Of a stretch of DNA of 64,000 nt, positions 26,194-36,168 are shown piece after piece. The stretch is from Paraburkholderia piptadeniae (GTDB taxonomy: Bacteria > Pseudomonadota > Gammaproteobacteria > Burkholderiales > Burkholderiaceae): NCBI RefSeq assembly GCF_900007165.1, contig NZ_CYGY02000026.1, positions 1 to 64,000 on the forward strand, in the 5' to 3' direction. A program made the position numbers and the translations under genes. Position 1 is the stretch's first letter. Every line of letters begins with the position of its first letter. The notes under the pieces are model-generated. The model was not told the DNA's origin, did not search any database, and was given only the letters and a program-made list of their open reading frames with translations.

Positions 26194-28647
26194 TCACTCG
26201 ATGTCGACGGGCTTCACGTTCCAGATATCGCGCGCGTACTCGGCGATCGTGCGATCCGACGAGAACTGCCCCATGCCCGCGACGTTTTCGATCGCACTCG
26301 ACGTCCAGCCGCGCCGGTCGACGTAGCGTCTGTCGACCTCTTCCTGCGCCTTCGCAAACGCCGCGAAATCCGCGAGCACCATGTAGTGGTCGCCCCAATC
26401 GACGAGCGTGTGGAAGATATCCGAGAAGCGCAGCGGATCATCCGGCGAGAAGAACCCTGTGCGGATCTGATCGAGCGCCACCCTCAGCTCCGGGTTGTGC
26501 TCGTAGATCTCGCGCGGCCGATACCCCATCGCGCGCAGATCGTCGACCTGATCGGCCGTATGCCCGAAGATGAAGATGTTCTCGTGGCCGACGGCATCGC
26601 AGATCTCGATGTTCGCGCCGTCCATCGTCCCGATCGTCAGCGCGCCGTTCAGCGCGAGCTTCATGTTGCCCGTGCCCGACGCTTCCGTGCCCGCCATCGA
26701 AATCTGCTCGGACAGATCGGCGGCGGGAATGATCAGCTCGGCCACGCTCACGCCGTAGTTCGGCACGAACACGACCTTGAGCTTGTCGCCGATCAGCGGA
26801 TCGTTGTTCACCTTCTGGGCCACGTCGCCGATCAGCTTGATGATCGTCTTCGCCATCCGGTAAGCGGACGCCGCCTTGCCCGCGAACATCACGACACGCG
26901 GCACCCAGTCGCGCTCCGGATGCGAGCGAATGCGGTTGTAGCGCACGATCACGTGCAGCACGTTCAGCAATTGCCGCTTGTATTCGTGAATGCGCTTGAC
27001 CTGCAGATCGAAGAGCGCTTCGGGATCGAATGCCATCTTCGTGTGCTGCTGAAGCCGATGGATCAGGCGCATCTTGTTCTGCCGCTTCGCTTCATGGAAC
27101 GCGTCGATGAACGCCGCGTCGTTGCGCAGATCGCGCAGCTTCGACAGTTCGAACAGATCGCGCCGCCAGTGCGTGCCGATCTGATCGTCGATCAGCTTCG
27201 ACATCGACGGGCTCGCCTGCGCGAGCCAGCGGCGCGGCGTCACACCGTTCGTCACGTTGGTGAAGCGCTCAGGGAACATGCGCGCGAAGTCGGCGAAGAT
27301 ATCGCGCGTCATCAGTTGCGAGTGCAACTTCGAGACGCCGTTCACCTTCTGGCTCGCAACGATCGCGAGATGCGCCATCCGCACGCGCCGTTGCCCGTAT
27401 TCGTCGACGAGCGAAATGCGCCGGATCATGTCCACGTCATGGCCCGAATGCTCGCTCACGTGCTTGAGAAACTCGGCATTGATCTCGAAGATGATTTCGA
27501 GGTGGCGTGGCAGCAGGCGCGCGAGCGCCTCCACGTCCCACGTTTCGAGTGCTTCGGGCATCAGCGTGTGGTTCGTGTACGAGAACATCTGCTGCACGTC
27601 TTTCCATGCTTTCGCCCACGGCACGTGATGCACGTCGACGAGCAGACGCATCAGTTCGGGAATCGCGAGCACCGGGTGCGTGTCGTTCAGATGCACCGCG
27701 ACCTTCTCGGCGAAGCGGCCGAACGTGCTGTGTGTTCTTTGGTAACGACGGATCAGGTCCTGCATCGTCGCCGACACGAAGAAGTACTCCTGACGCAAGC
27801 GCAACTCGCGGCCGGCGGGCGTGGAGTCGTCGGGATACAGCAGGCGCGATACGTTCTCCGACATGTTCTTCGCATCGACGGCACGGCGATAGTCGCCCTG
27901 ATTGAACGCCGACAGATCGAGTTCCTCCGTCGCGCGCGCTGACCACAGGCGCAGCGTGTTCGTCGCGCTCGTCGCGAACCCGGGGATCACGGTGTCGTAG
28001 GCCATCGCGTTCACGTGCTGCGTTTCGATCCACTCGACGTGGCCGTCGCGCTGCACCGTGCGCCCGCCGAAATGCACGATGTACTGCACTTCGGGGCGCG
28101 GAAACTCCCAAGGGTTGCCCGCGCGCAGCCAGTAGTCCGGCGTTTCGATCTGCTCACCGTCGACGATCTGCTGCCTGAACATTCCATATTCGTAGCGGAT
28201 GCCGTAGCCGAAGCCCGGAATGCCGAGCGTCGCCATCGAATCCAGGAAGCAGGCGGCGAGCCGTCCGAGGCCGCCGTTGCCGAGCGCCGCATCCGGCTCG
28301 AGATCGGTCAGCGATTCCATATCGACGCCGAGACCCGCCAGCGCTTCCTTCATCTGGTCATAGATGCCGAGCGCGAGCAGCGCGTTCGTGAACGTGCGCC
28401 CGATCAGAAATTCCATCGACAGGTAGTACACGCGTTTCACATCCTGCTCGTATTGCAGGCGCGTGGTTTTCATCCAGCGCGCGACGAGCCGGTCGCGCAC
28501 AGCGAGCGCCGCGGCATGCAGCCAGTCTTGCGGGCGCGCGGTCACGGCGTCCTTGCCGACGCCGTACATCATGCGGTTGGAGATCGAGCGCCGCAGCGCA
28601 TCGACGGTACTGTTGAGCTGGTCGAATTCCAGATCCACCGCTGTCAT
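26194..28647 (-). CDS. glgP: Glycogen/starch phosphorylase
   Basis: An 817-residue glycogen phosphorylase of normal length. It releases glucose 1-phosphate from alpha-1,4-glucan with pyridoxal phosphate. The PLP-binding site EASGTGNMKLALNGALTIGTMDGANIEI is intact near residue 660, and conserved blocks DAALGNGGLGRLAACFLDSMA, NDTHPVLAIPELMR, TNGVTPRRWL and QVKRIHEYKRQLLN are all present. It starts MTAVDLEFDQLN at 28647 with AGG upstream (ACCGGAGGTTTCG). It is monocistronic here, with no other glg genes nearby. Confidence 0.96.
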   Translation of the reverse strand: MTAVDLEFDQLNSTVDALRRSISNRMMYGVGKDAVTARPQDWLHAAALAVRDRLVARWMKTTRLQYEQDVKRVYYLSMEFLIGRTFTNALLALGIYDQMKEALAGLGVDMESLTDLEPDAALGNGGLGRLAACFLDSMATLGIPGFGYGIRYEYGMFRQQIVDGEQIETPDYWLRAGNPWEFPRPEVQYIVHFGGRTVQRDGHVEWIETQHVNAMAYDTVIPGFATSATNTLRLWSARATEELDLSAFNQGDYRRAVDAKNMSENVSRLLYPDDSTPAGRELRLRQEYFFVSATMQDLIRRYQRTHSTFGRFAEKVAVHLNDTHPVLAIPELMRLLVDVHHVPWAKAWKDVQQMFSYTNHTLMPEALETWDVEALARLLPRHLEIIFEINAEFLKHVSEHSGHDVDMIRRISLVDEYGQRRVRMAHLAIVASQKVNGVSKLHSQLMTRDIFADFARMFPERFTNVTNGVTPRRWLAQASPSMSKLIDDQIGTHWRRDLFELSKLRDLRNDAAFIDAFHEAKRQNKMRLIHRLQQHTKMAFDPEALFDLQVKRIHEYKRQLLNVLHVIVRYNRIRSHPERDWVPRVVMFAGKAASAYRMAKTIIKLIGDVAQKVNNDPLIGDKLKVVFVPNYGVSVAELIIPAADLSEQISMAGTEASGTGNMKLALNGALTIGTMDGANIEICDAVGHENIFIFGHTADQVDDLRAMGYRPREIYEHNPELRVALDQIRTGFFSPDDPLRFSDIFHTLVDWGDHYMVLADFAAFAKAQEEVDRRYVDRRGWTSSAIENVAGMGQFSSDRTIAEYARDIWNVKPVDIE

Positions 28648-29080
28648 CGAAACCTCCGGTAAATCGACGCGGCGCGCGCTTTATTGCATGCCTCTCGTGC
28701 GCGGGCGGCGCGAGCCGGTCTGGTGGATAAATAAGCAGAGTAGGACATTTTGCGCGATCCCGCGTCTGCCGCCGTGGGTTGTGTCACTGGGTTCGTGCGC
28801 TGCTTTCCTGCGTCTTTGTGCAGGATTGCGCCCGGTATCTATCCAAGCAGACACCAGCGACAGCGGCACAGTTCCATGATCGCCGGCTTGAGATTCCATC
28901 CGCATGTCGCCTGTCGTCTTTGCGTTTCGCACGATGCGGGTGCAGACGGCTCTGATCCTTGCACTAGTATGGATGAGTAACAAGGCGGATCGGAGACAGC
29001 ATCGGCTGTTGCGCCGTTCCCCGTCCCGTTGCGTCTCGCTGCCCAGCCGCTCGCGTCGCCGCGCTCCGATGGAGGTCGAA
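28648..29080. other. Intergenic region between glgP and the small gene at 29081
   Basis: This 433-base region separates divergent genes and must hold the glgP promoter (minus strand) and that of the small plus-strand gene. I see no convincing coding frame and no strong palindrome. Confidence 0.5.
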
Positions 29081-29308
29081 ATGAACGCACAATCCGTGCT
29101 CGGTATGATCCACGCGCAGGAACTGCTGATCGTGTCCCTCATCCGCGCGCTCCCGCCCGACGCGCGGCGCAAGGTTTCCGACGAGTTTCACGGCCAGGTC
29201 GAACTGGCCGAGGCACCGCATCTGAGCGACGGTCATGACCGCGACTTGACGGAAGCATTCAGGGCACATATCCGCAAGCTGTCGATCCTGCTGGCATCGT
29301 GTAGCTGA
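29081..29308 (+). CDS. Small conserved-looking hypothetical protein
   Basis: A 75-residue protein beginning MNAQSVLGMIHAQELLIVSLIRAL, preceded by GGAGG five bases upstream of the ATG, the strongest argument that it is translated. It is mostly helical and acidic in the second half (QVELAEAPHLSDGHDRDLTEAFRAHIRKLSILLAS), without a signal peptide. I do not recognise a family. It lies alone between glgP and the DHA2 exporter. Confidence 0.65.
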   Translation: MNAQSVLGMIHAQELLIVSLIRALPPDARRKVSDEFHGQVELAEAPHLSDGHDRDLTEAFRAHIRKLSILLASCS

Positions 29309-29675
29309 AATCGGCGGCCGCGGCTGGATGGCGGGCTGTTGGTCGCTGGATCACGCAGCGAGTCGGCTCATTCCCCGCTATCGCACCCCAAACTCATCCG
29401 CGCGGCGCGGGCTTGGCGGTTAGTTGCATCACACGCAGCCGCGCGGGTTCTGGTAAAGCACGCGCGTCTCGCAAGCCAGCGCCCCTTGCAACCACCTTTC
29501 ACACAGGTCATTTCTGCCTGCCTTCGAGCACGATCCGCGCGGCTCTGCAACAATCGCTACATTCGCGCCGAGTGCCGCTGCTGCCCGGCGCGCGCCTGTT
29601 GCGCCATTCCCGCCCTTAGCCGAGCCGTCCTTGTCCGAGATCACGCCCTCCCCGGCGCGCGTCGCCGACGCGCCG
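29309..29675. other. Intergenic region before the DHA2 exporter
   Basis: No supported gene is visible in about 370 bases. A TTG start at 29631 would extend the exporter by 15 residues, but no ribosome site precedes either start. Confidence 0.45.
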
Positions 29676-31055
29676 ATGTCCACCCGTCACCGCTATGCAT
29701 TGGCGGCGATCATGCTGTCCGTCGCGCTCGCCTCGCTCGATACCGCGATCGCCAACACCGCGCTGCCCGCGATGGCCGCGAATCTGCATGCGAAGCCGGC
29801 CGCGTCCGTGTGGATCATCAACGCGTATCAGCTCGCGATGGTCGCGACGCTGCTGCCGCTCGCCGCGCTCGGCGACATCGTCGAACACCGGCGCATCTAC
29901 ATTTGCGGCATCGCGGTGTTCACGGCGGCCTCGCTGGCGTGCGCGCTCTCGCCGACGCTGCCCGTGCTCGCGGGCGCCCGCGTCGTGCAGGGACTCGGCG
30001 CGGCCGCCATCATGAGCGTCAACACGGCGCTGATCAAGCATATGTACCCGCCGCATCAGCTGGGGCGCGGCGTGGGGCTCAATGCGCTCGTGGTGGGCGT
30101 GTCGTTCGCCGTGGGACCGACGGTGGCGTCGCTGATCCTGTCCGTCGCCAGCTGGCCGTGGCTCTTTGCCGTCAACGTGCCACTCGGCGTTCTGGCGCTG
30201 TCGTTCGCGCTGCCGGGACTGCCGCGCACGCCGCGCGGCACGCATCAATTCGACAGGGTCGCGGCGCTGTTGAATGTCATCACGTTTGCCGCGCTGATCT
30301 TCGCGCTGGGCGAAGCGGCGCAACGCGCGCCGTCGACGCTCGTGCTGGGCGCGGCAGCCGTCGCCATCGTGTTCGGCGCGCTGCTGATGCGCCGCGAAGC
30401 CGGCCACCCCGCGCCGATGCTGCCCGTCGATCTGTTCAAGCTACCCGTGTTCGCGCTTTCGTCGCTCACGGCCGTGTGCTCGTTCGCCGCGCAAGGGCTC
30501 GCGTTCGTCTCGCTGCCGTTCTATTTCGAGGATGTTTTGCATCGCAGCCAGGTCGAGACCGGCTTTCTGATGACGCCCTGGCCGGTGATCGTCGCGCTTG
30601 CGGCGCCGTTTGCAGGACGGCTGTCGGACCGCTATCCGCCGGGACTGCTGGGCGCGATCGGCCTCGCGATCCTATGCGGCGGCATGGCCTCGCTCGCGAT
30701 GCTGCCGCCGCATCCGCCCGTGCTCGACATCACGATTCGCATGGCGATCTGCGGCGCGGGCTTCGGCTTTTTCCAGTCGCCCAACCTGAAAGCGCTGATG
30801 GCGAGCGCGCCGCCTCATCGCAGCGGCGGCGCGAGCGGCATCATCGCGACGTCGAGGCTGATCGGGCAGACGACGGGCGCGGCCCTCGTCGCGCTGAGCT
30901 TCAGCATCGCGGGACGCCATGGCCCGACGCTGTCGCTCGCGACGGGCGCCGTGTTCGCCGGCGCGGCCAGCATCGCGAGCGGCTTGCGGCTCTTCGCGCC
31001 GTCGCATCGCGCGCAGACCGCCGCCGCAACCATGACGGCGGCGAAGGAGCGATAG
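29676..31055 (+). CDS. MFS drug-efflux transporter, DHA2 (14-helix) family
   Basis: A 459-residue inner-membrane exporter with many membrane helices. Motifs typical of the 14-helix proton antiporters are visible: LASLDTAIANTALPAMA in helix 1 (the D1 motif), PLAALGDIVEHRRIY in the first loop, GARVVQGLGAAAIMSVNTALI, and VGVSFAVGPTVASLIL (antiporter motif C region). It probably exports a hydrophobic compound. There is no adjacent membrane-fusion or regulator gene. The ATG is chosen over an upstream TTG at 29631 only on start-codon preference. Confidence 0.85.
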   Translation: MSTRHRYALAAIMLSVALASLDTAIANTALPAMAANLHAKPAASVWIINAYQLAMVATLLPLAALGDIVEHRRIYICGIAVFTAASLACALSPTLPVLAGARVVQGLGAAAIMSVNTALIKHMYPPHQLGRGVGLNALVVGVSFAVGPTVASLILSVASWPWLFAVNVPLGVLALSFALPGLPRTPRGTHQFDRVAALLNVITFAALIFALGEAAQRAPSTLVLGAAAVAIVFGALLMRREAGHPAPMLPVDLFKLPVFALSSLTAVCSFAAQGLAFVSLPFYFEDVLHRSQVETGFLMTPWPVIVALAAPFAGRLSDRYPPGLLGAIGLAILCGGMASLAMLPPHPPVLDITIRMAICGAGFGFFQSPNLKALMASAPPHRSGGASGIIATSRLIGQTTGAALVALSFSIAGRHGPTLSLATGAVFAGAASIASGLRLFAPSHRAQTAAATMTAAKER

Positions 31056-31134
31056 GCGTCAATGCGCGCGTGCGCCGCGGACAACACGGCACGCCGTGCG
31101 GTCCACGACACGACGGCAGCGCGCAGCCCGCCGA

Positions 31135-32139
31135 TCAGCGCGCGAAATACCCCTTCACAGCTGCGACGAACGTATCGATGTCGGCACGCGACACGTCCAT
31201 GTGCGTGACGAAACGCGACGCGTACAGCATCTGCGTGAGGATGCCGCGTTCCTTGAGCCACGCTTCGAGCGGCGCGCAATGCTCCTGCGGAAACTGCGCG
31301 AACACCATGTTGGTGGCGTGCGACTGCACCTTCACCTGATCGATCTGCGCGAGGCCCGCGGCGAGACGCGCGGCGTTCTCGTGGTCTTCGGCGAGACGTT
31401 CGACGTTGTGCTCGAGCGCATACTGGCACGCCGCCGCCAGCAGGCCCGCCTGCCGCATGCCGCCGCCCAGCACCTTGCGCCAGCGGTGCGCAACGTCGAT
31501 CAGTGCCTTGCTGCCGACCAGCACCGAACCCACGGGCGCGCCGAGCCCCTTCGAAAAGCAGATCGACACCGTATCGAACGGCGCGCACAGCGCATCGAGC
31601 GGCTGCTTTGACGCGACGGCCGCATTGAACACGCGCGCGCCGTCGAGATGCGTCGACAGCCCGCGTTCGCGCGCAAGCTGCGTGGCTTCGGCGACATAGC
31701 CCGCGAGCAGCACCTTGCCGCCGATCGTGTTCTCGAGCGCGAGCAGGCGCGTGCGCGCGAAGTGATTGTCGATGGGCTTGATCGCGGCCACGATCTTGTC
31801 GAGGGGAATCGAGCCGTCGAGCGCGTTCTCGATCGGCTGCGGCTGGATGCTGCCGAGCACGGCCGCGCCGCCGCCCTCGTACTTGTACGTGTGCGCGGCC
31901 TGCCCGACGATGTACTCGTCGCCGCGCGCGCAATGCGCCATCAATGCGGCGAGATTGCTCTGCGTGCCGCTCGGGAAGAACAGCCCTGCCTCCTTGCCCG
32001 CGCGCCCGGCGACGGTGGCTTGCAGACGCTGGACCGTCGGGTCGTCTCCCCAGACGTCGTCGCCGACTTCGGCGGCTGTCATCGCGGCAAGCATGTCCTT
32101 GCTCGGCCGGGTCACGGTATCGCTGCGCAAATCGATCAT
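31135..32139 (-). CDS. ltaE: Low-specificity L-threonine aldolase
   Basis: A 334-residue PLP enzyme that splits threonine or allo-threonine to glycine and acetaldehyde. It starts MIDLRSDTVTRPSKDMLAAM, the standard LtaE beginning. The PLP lysine lies in SICFSKGLGAPVGSVLVG, with HLDGARVFNAAV as the cofactor-binding Asp motif and ALENTIGG before it. ATG 32139 has GAGGAAA nine bases upstream; the frame is open further to 32202. It converges with the DHA2 exporter gene. Confidence 0.94.
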   Translation of the reverse strand: MIDLRSDTVTRPSKDMLAAMTAAEVGDDVWGDDPTVQRLQATVAGRAGKEAGLFFPSGTQSNLAALMAHCARGDEYIVGQAAHTYKYEGGGAAVLGSIQPQPIENALDGSIPLDKIVAAIKPIDNHFARTRLLALENTIGGKVLLAGYVAEATQLARERGLSTHLDGARVFNAAVASKQPLDALCAPFDTVSICFSKGLGAPVGSVLVGSKALIDVAHRWRKVLGGGMRQAGLLAAACQYALEHNVERLAEDHENAARLAAGLAQIDQVKVQSHATNMVFAQFPQEHCAPLEAWLKERGILTQMLYASRFVTHMDVSRADIDTFVAAVKGYFAR

Positions 32140-32315
32140 GTGCTTTTCCTCGTGGATGACGAAGCGCCTCACGCACAACGGCACGACGCGTGAAGCGCGC
32201 AATTGAATCCACAGAGTTTATCAACTCCGCCCGCGATGAGCAGTTAGCCGGATGGCCAGGCATCGCGCTTCAGTCGGCGGGCGGGGTCGTCAGGCACGCA
32301 GCAAACAGACGGACC

Positions 32316-35063
32316 TCAGGGCGTCGCCACGGCCCACTGCTGCGAATCGAAGGTATCGGCGAACGCCTCGAAGCCTTCGATGGGAAGCGGGCGGCAAAAC
32401 AGATAGCCCTGATACGCGTGACACCCCGCGTCGGCGAGAAACCGACGCTGCGCTTCCGTCTCGACGCCCTCCGCGATCACGCCCAGCCCGAGGCTTTGCG
32501 CGAGCGCGACGATCGCGCGCGCGATCACGGCATCGTTCGGATCGTCGAGCACGTCGCGCACGAACGACCTGTCGATCTTCAATTGCCCGAGCGGCAGGCG
32601 CTTCAGATACGACAGCGACGAGTAGCCGACGCCGAAGTCGTCGAGCGAAAACACCACGCCTTTCGCGCGCAGCAACGACATCTTGCGGATGATGTCCTCG
32701 ACGTTGTCGACCAGCACGCTTTCCGTCAGCTCGAGTTTCAGGCGGCTCGGATCGGCGCCCGTGCGCGCCAGCACATCGAGCACGCTGGCGACGAAATTGA
32801 CTTCGCGAAGCTGGTGCACGCTCACGTTGACGGCAATCGACAGATGCGCCCTGTCCGGGCGCGCCGCCCATCGCGCGAGCTGCCGGCAGGCCATTTCCAG
32901 CACCTTGTCGCCGAGCGCGAGAATCAGGCCCGTCTCTTCCGCGAGCGGAATGAACTCGGCGGGCAGAATCAGCCCGTGCTCGGGATGCTGCCAGCGCACG
33001 AGCGCCTCGGCGCCCGTCACGCGATCGCCGTTGAACACCTGCGCCTGGTAATGGACGAGCAACTGGTCTTCGTCGATCGCCCGGCCCAACGCCGCTTCCA
33101 GCGCCGCGCGTTCCATCACGACGGTCTGCATCGCCGGATCGAAGAAGCAGATCGCGTTGCGCCCGCTTTCCTTCGACTTGTACATCGCGAGGTCGGACTG
33201 TTTAAGAAGCTCGTCGATGGACGTTTCGTGTCCCGTGAAGAGCGTCGCGCCGATGCTCGCCGTCGTGCGGAATTCCGTGCCGTCGAGATGGTACGTTCTG
33301 GAAAGCGCCACCAGCACCTTTTCGGCGGCAGCCTCCGTTTCGGCCGCTGCGTCGTCACGGTTGCGGCTCAGGTCGCTCAGCACGATCACGAACTCGTCGC
33401 CGCCCATGCGCGCCACCGTATCGCCTTCGCGCACGGCCGACAGCAGCCGGTACGCGACCTGGCTCAGAAGCAGGTCGCCCTTGTCGTGACCGAGTGTGTC
33501 GTTGAGCGTCTTGAAGTTGTCGAGATCGACGAACAGCAGCGCGCCGTGCGTATGGTTCTGCGCGCTCAGCGCGATCACCTGCCTGAGCCGGTCGCGCAGC
33601 AGCGTGCGGTTCGGCAGATGCGTGAGCGCGTCGAAGAACGCCAGCTCCTTGATCTGCTCTTCCGCGAGCTTGCGCTCCGTGATGTCGTAGTGCGTGCCGA
33701 CGTAATGCGTGACGCGGCCGTCCTGCGCGGTCACGGCCGTGATCGTCAGCCACTTCGGATAGATTTCGCCGTTCTTGCGGCGGTCCCATATCTCGCCCTG
33801 CCAGCCGCCGACACGTTGAATGGTGTCCCACATCTCGCGAAAGAACGCGGGATCATGGCGGCCCGAGCTGAGCATGCGCGGGTTCTTGCCGACCACTTCT
33901 TCGGCCGTGTAGCCCGTGCATTGCGTGAACGCCGAGTTGACGCGCAGGATCGTGCCTTTGGCGTCCGTGACCATCATGCCTTCGAGCGAATCGAACGCGA
34001 CGGCGGCAATGCGCAGCTCCGCCTCGCTCTCGCGAACCTCGGCCGTCATCTTCGAAGCGAACCGCATCGCGCGGCTGCGGCCGCTCGCGAGGCTCCACGC
34101 GAGCAGCGCGAGCAGCAGCGAGAGCCCCGTGCCCGTGCAGGCGATCAGCAGCTTCGCGTTATGCCCGAAGCGCGCCTTGAAGTCGTCCTGCGCCGTCATT
34201 GACAGCGTCCAGTCGTGGCCGCCCACGACGAGATATTCGTTCGCGGAAATCACCTCGCGGCTCTTCGGCTCCGACGACCGGTAGAGCAGCGACTCCGACG
34301 ACGGCTGCGTGCCGTCGTAGATCGACAGATAGAGACCGGGCGGCTGTTCGCCATAGAGGCTCGCGAGCACATCGCGCATGCGGAACGCCGCATAGACCCA
34401 GCCGAGCAGATGCGCGCGGCGCTCGTCGACGGTATCTTGCGGCTGCCCGTGCATGTAGATGGGCAGGTACATGACGAAACCGGGCAGCGGCGGCGCGCCC
34501 GCATCCGATGCGAGCTGCACCTTGCCCGACACCACGGCGAGCCCCGAATCGCGCGAGCGCTCCATCGCCTGGCGGCGCACGGGATTGGCCCACGCATCGT
34601 AGCCGAGCAGCGTGCCGCCGTCGGCGAGCGGCGGCTCGCGGCCGATCACGGGCGCGTAGCCGGCGCGCTCGCCGGGCGGATCGATCGCATAGCGGCGGCC
34701 GAAGCGCCCGCGCATGTCGGCCATGTGCGCGTCGTGCCTGTCGGCGGGCACCCATTGGACGACGCCGATAGCCTGCTCGCCCGAGACATTCGCGTCGGCG
34801 TTGACGGCGCCGATATAGCCGTGAAACGCCTGCAGATCGAGCGAACCGCGCGCCGCGAACATGCCTTGCACGCCGCGCAGCATCTGCTCGTAGGTCGCCA
34901 TCCGCTGCTCGATGCGGCTGACGGAATCGCCCAACGCGAAGTTGAATTCCGAAAGCAGCTCGCGCCTCGCCGCCTGGCGCTCGTGATCCCATACGGACCA
35001 GGTGATCGCCAGCCCGGTCAGGAGAATCAGCAGCGGCAACAGGATGAGGCGCGCGCGGTTCAT
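32316..35063 (-). CDS. Membrane CHASE-PAS-GGDEF-EAL cyclic-di-GMP signalling protein
   Basis: A 915-residue protein. An N-terminal membrane helix (LILLPLLILLTGLAITW) is followed by a periplasmic CHASE-like sensor (roughly residues 40-310) and a second membrane helix (LLIACTGTGLSLLLALLAW). A PAS domain with its PAC segment (YPKWLTITAV to VGTHYDITERK) comes next. The GGDEF domain has an intact ARMGGDEFVIV active site, and the EAL domain has GAEALVRWQHPEHG, LDDFGVGYSSLSYLK and KIDRSFV. Both catalytic sets look complete, so it could make or degrade c-di-GMP. ATG 35063 overlaps the upstream binding-protein stop (TGATG), so the two are translated together. Confidence 0.94.
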   Translation of the reverse strand: MNRARLILLPLLILLTGLAITWSVWDHERQAARRELLSEFNFALGDSVSRIEQRMATYEQMLRGVQGMFAARGSLDLQAFHGYIGAVNADANVSGEQAIGVVQWVPADRHDAHMADMRGRFGRRYAIDPPGERAGYAPVIGREPPLADGGTLLGYDAWANPVRRQAMERSRDSGLAVVSGKVQLASDAGAPPLPGFVMYLPIYMHGQPQDTVDERRAHLLGWVYAAFRMRDVLASLYGEQPPGLYLSIYDGTQPSSESLLYRSSEPKSREVISANEYLVVGGHDWTLSMTAQDDFKARFGHNAKLLIACTGTGLSLLLALLAWSLASGRSRAMRFASKMTAEVRESEAELRIAAVAFDSLEGMMVTDAKGTILRVNSAFTQCTGYTAEEVVGKNPRMLSSGRHDPAFFREMWDTIQRVGGWQGEIWDRRKNGEIYPKWLTITAVTAQDGRVTHYVGTHYDITERKLAEEQIKELAFFDALTHLPNRTLLRDRLRQVIALSAQNHTHGALLFVDLDNFKTLNDTLGHDKGDLLLSQVAYRLLSAVREGDTVARMGGDEFVIVLSDLSRNRDDAAAETEAAAEKVLVALSRTYHLDGTEFRTTASIGATLFTGHETSIDELLKQSDLAMYKSKESGRNAICFFDPAMQTVVMERAALEAALGRAIDEDQLLVHYQAQVFNGDRVTGAEALVRWQHPEHGLILPAEFIPLAEETGLILALGDKVLEMACRQLARWAARPDRAHLSIAVNVSVHQLREVNFVASVLDVLARTGADPSRLKLELTESVLVDNVEDIIRKMSLLRAKGVVFSLDDFGVGYSSLSYLKRLPLGQLKIDRSFVRDVLDDPNDAVIARAIVALAQSLGLGVIAEGVETEAQRRFLADAGCHAYQGYLFCRPLPIEGFEAFADTFDSQQWAVATP

Positions 35064-35896
35064 CACGGTGTCGTGAAGTCGACCATCGAATCGGCCAGCT
35101 CGGGTTTGAAATATTTTCTGAAGATGCGGCGCACGGTGCCGTCCGCGCGCATCGATGCGACGAGCGCGCGCCACTTCTCCCGCTCCTCGGGCGACAGCGC
35201 CTTCTTCGACATGATGAGGCCGTGCGGCACGGCGGCGTCGTTGAATTCGATGATCGTGGTGATGTCGCGGATGCGCTTCTCATCCAGCGCCGGATAGTCG
35301 AACGGCTCGATGATCATCCCCTGAATGCTGCCGCGCATCAGCGCCTGATAAAGCGGCTCCAGGCCGCCCGCCTGACTGACGCGATTGCCCGCGGCGAGCG
35401 TATCGACGAGTTCGTTGGCCGACTGACTATACCGGAAGCTCCGTATCACGCCGAGTTGAAACTTGTCGTTGTGTTCGAAATCGGACAACTGCTGGATGCC
35501 CGCGTCCTTGCGCACGAGCAGGTAGAACTTGTCGCTGAAGTACCAGGCAAACGACGCGTAGCCGTCGCGTTCCTCGTTCGTGATGCCGGACAGGCTGAAG
35601 TCGAGCGCGCCGGATTCGATCAGCTTCCAGATGCGCGCGCGCGACATCAGGCTCACGCGGATCTCGCAGCCGCTGCGGCGGATCATTTCGTCGGCGAAAT
35701 CCTTGTCGATGCCCGTGTTCGTTTCCAGCGAATACAGTAGGCCGTGGTCGTGCAGCGCGAGCGTAAACGGCCGCGAGCAGTCGGGACCGCTTTGGCTGCT
35801 TTCGCTGCTTCGGCTGCTTTGTGCGAATGCGTTGCTGCTCAGGGTGCTCATCGCGATGAGCAGGGTCAGCAGACCGATGAGGCCACGGTGGATCAC
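35063..35896 (-). CDS. Periplasmic family-3 solute-binding protein coupled to a c-di-GMP enzyme
   Basis: A 277-residue binding protein. A signal peptide (IHRGLIGLLTLLIAMSTLSSNAFA) is followed by a serine-rich spacer and a bacterial periplasmic-binding fold (TNTGIDKDFADEMIRRSGCEIRV, LIESGALDFSLSGITNEERDGYASFAWYF, FQLGVIRSFRYSQS, FRKYFKPELADSM). The start is GTG 35896 with AGGAG upstream; no ATG fits the signal peptide. It precedes and overlaps the membrane GGDEF-EAL gene, and no ABC permease is near. It is therefore probably a sensor that presents a ligand to the CHASE domain rather than a transporter part. Confidence 0.85.
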   Translation of the reverse strand: MIHRGLIGLLTLLIAMSTLSSNAFAQSSRSSESSQSGPDCSRPFTLALHDHGLLYSLETNTGIDKDFADEMIRRSGCEIRVSLMSRARIWKLIESGALDFSLSGITNEERDGYASFAWYFSDKFYLLVRKDAGIQQLSDFEHNDKFQLGVIRSFRYSQSANELVDTLAAGNRVSQAGGLEPLYQALMRGSIQGMIIEPFDYPALDEKRIRDITTIIEFNDAAVPHGLIMSKKALSPEEREKWRALVASMRADGTVRRIFRKYFKPELADSMVDFTTP

Positions 35897-35918
35897 GGTG
35901 ACTCCTGTTATCGAAGCT

Positions 35919-35946
35919 CGGGTTCGGATTCGGGTTCGGATTCGGT
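35919..35946. repeat. Short 12-bp tandem repeat upstream of the binding-protein gene
   Basis: CGGGTTCGGATT occurs twice in tandem with a partial third copy, just upstream of the ribosome site of the binding-protein gene. Variation here could alter its leader. Confidence 0.75.
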
Positions 35947-36168
35947 CCGTGCCGGACGGCCGGCGAGGCCTGCCATGCGCACTGTCAGCCTCGCATGACG
36001 GTTGGCCCGCAGATGAGCAGGCCTCACGCGTTAACGGCAAAGTATCGCGATGACTTGAGCCGCTGTTTCAACAGGCGCTGGTGAAAACGTTTAAGCGGCT
36101 AAAGCGTGGGGTCTTGCGGCAAATGATCCATGAATTCCACTTCTTTATTCGTGAAGTGGAATTGCTTA

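Noticed and set aside
26386-27942. Long open frame opposite glgP
   Set aside because: It is a high-GC shadow of glgP with arginine/histidine-rich low-complexity sequence and no ribosome site or family motif; the same holds for other long antisense frames in the window.
29631-29675. TTG start extending the DHA2 exporter
   Set aside because: No ribosome site precedes it and the added residues lie before the first membrane helix; kept only as an alternative.
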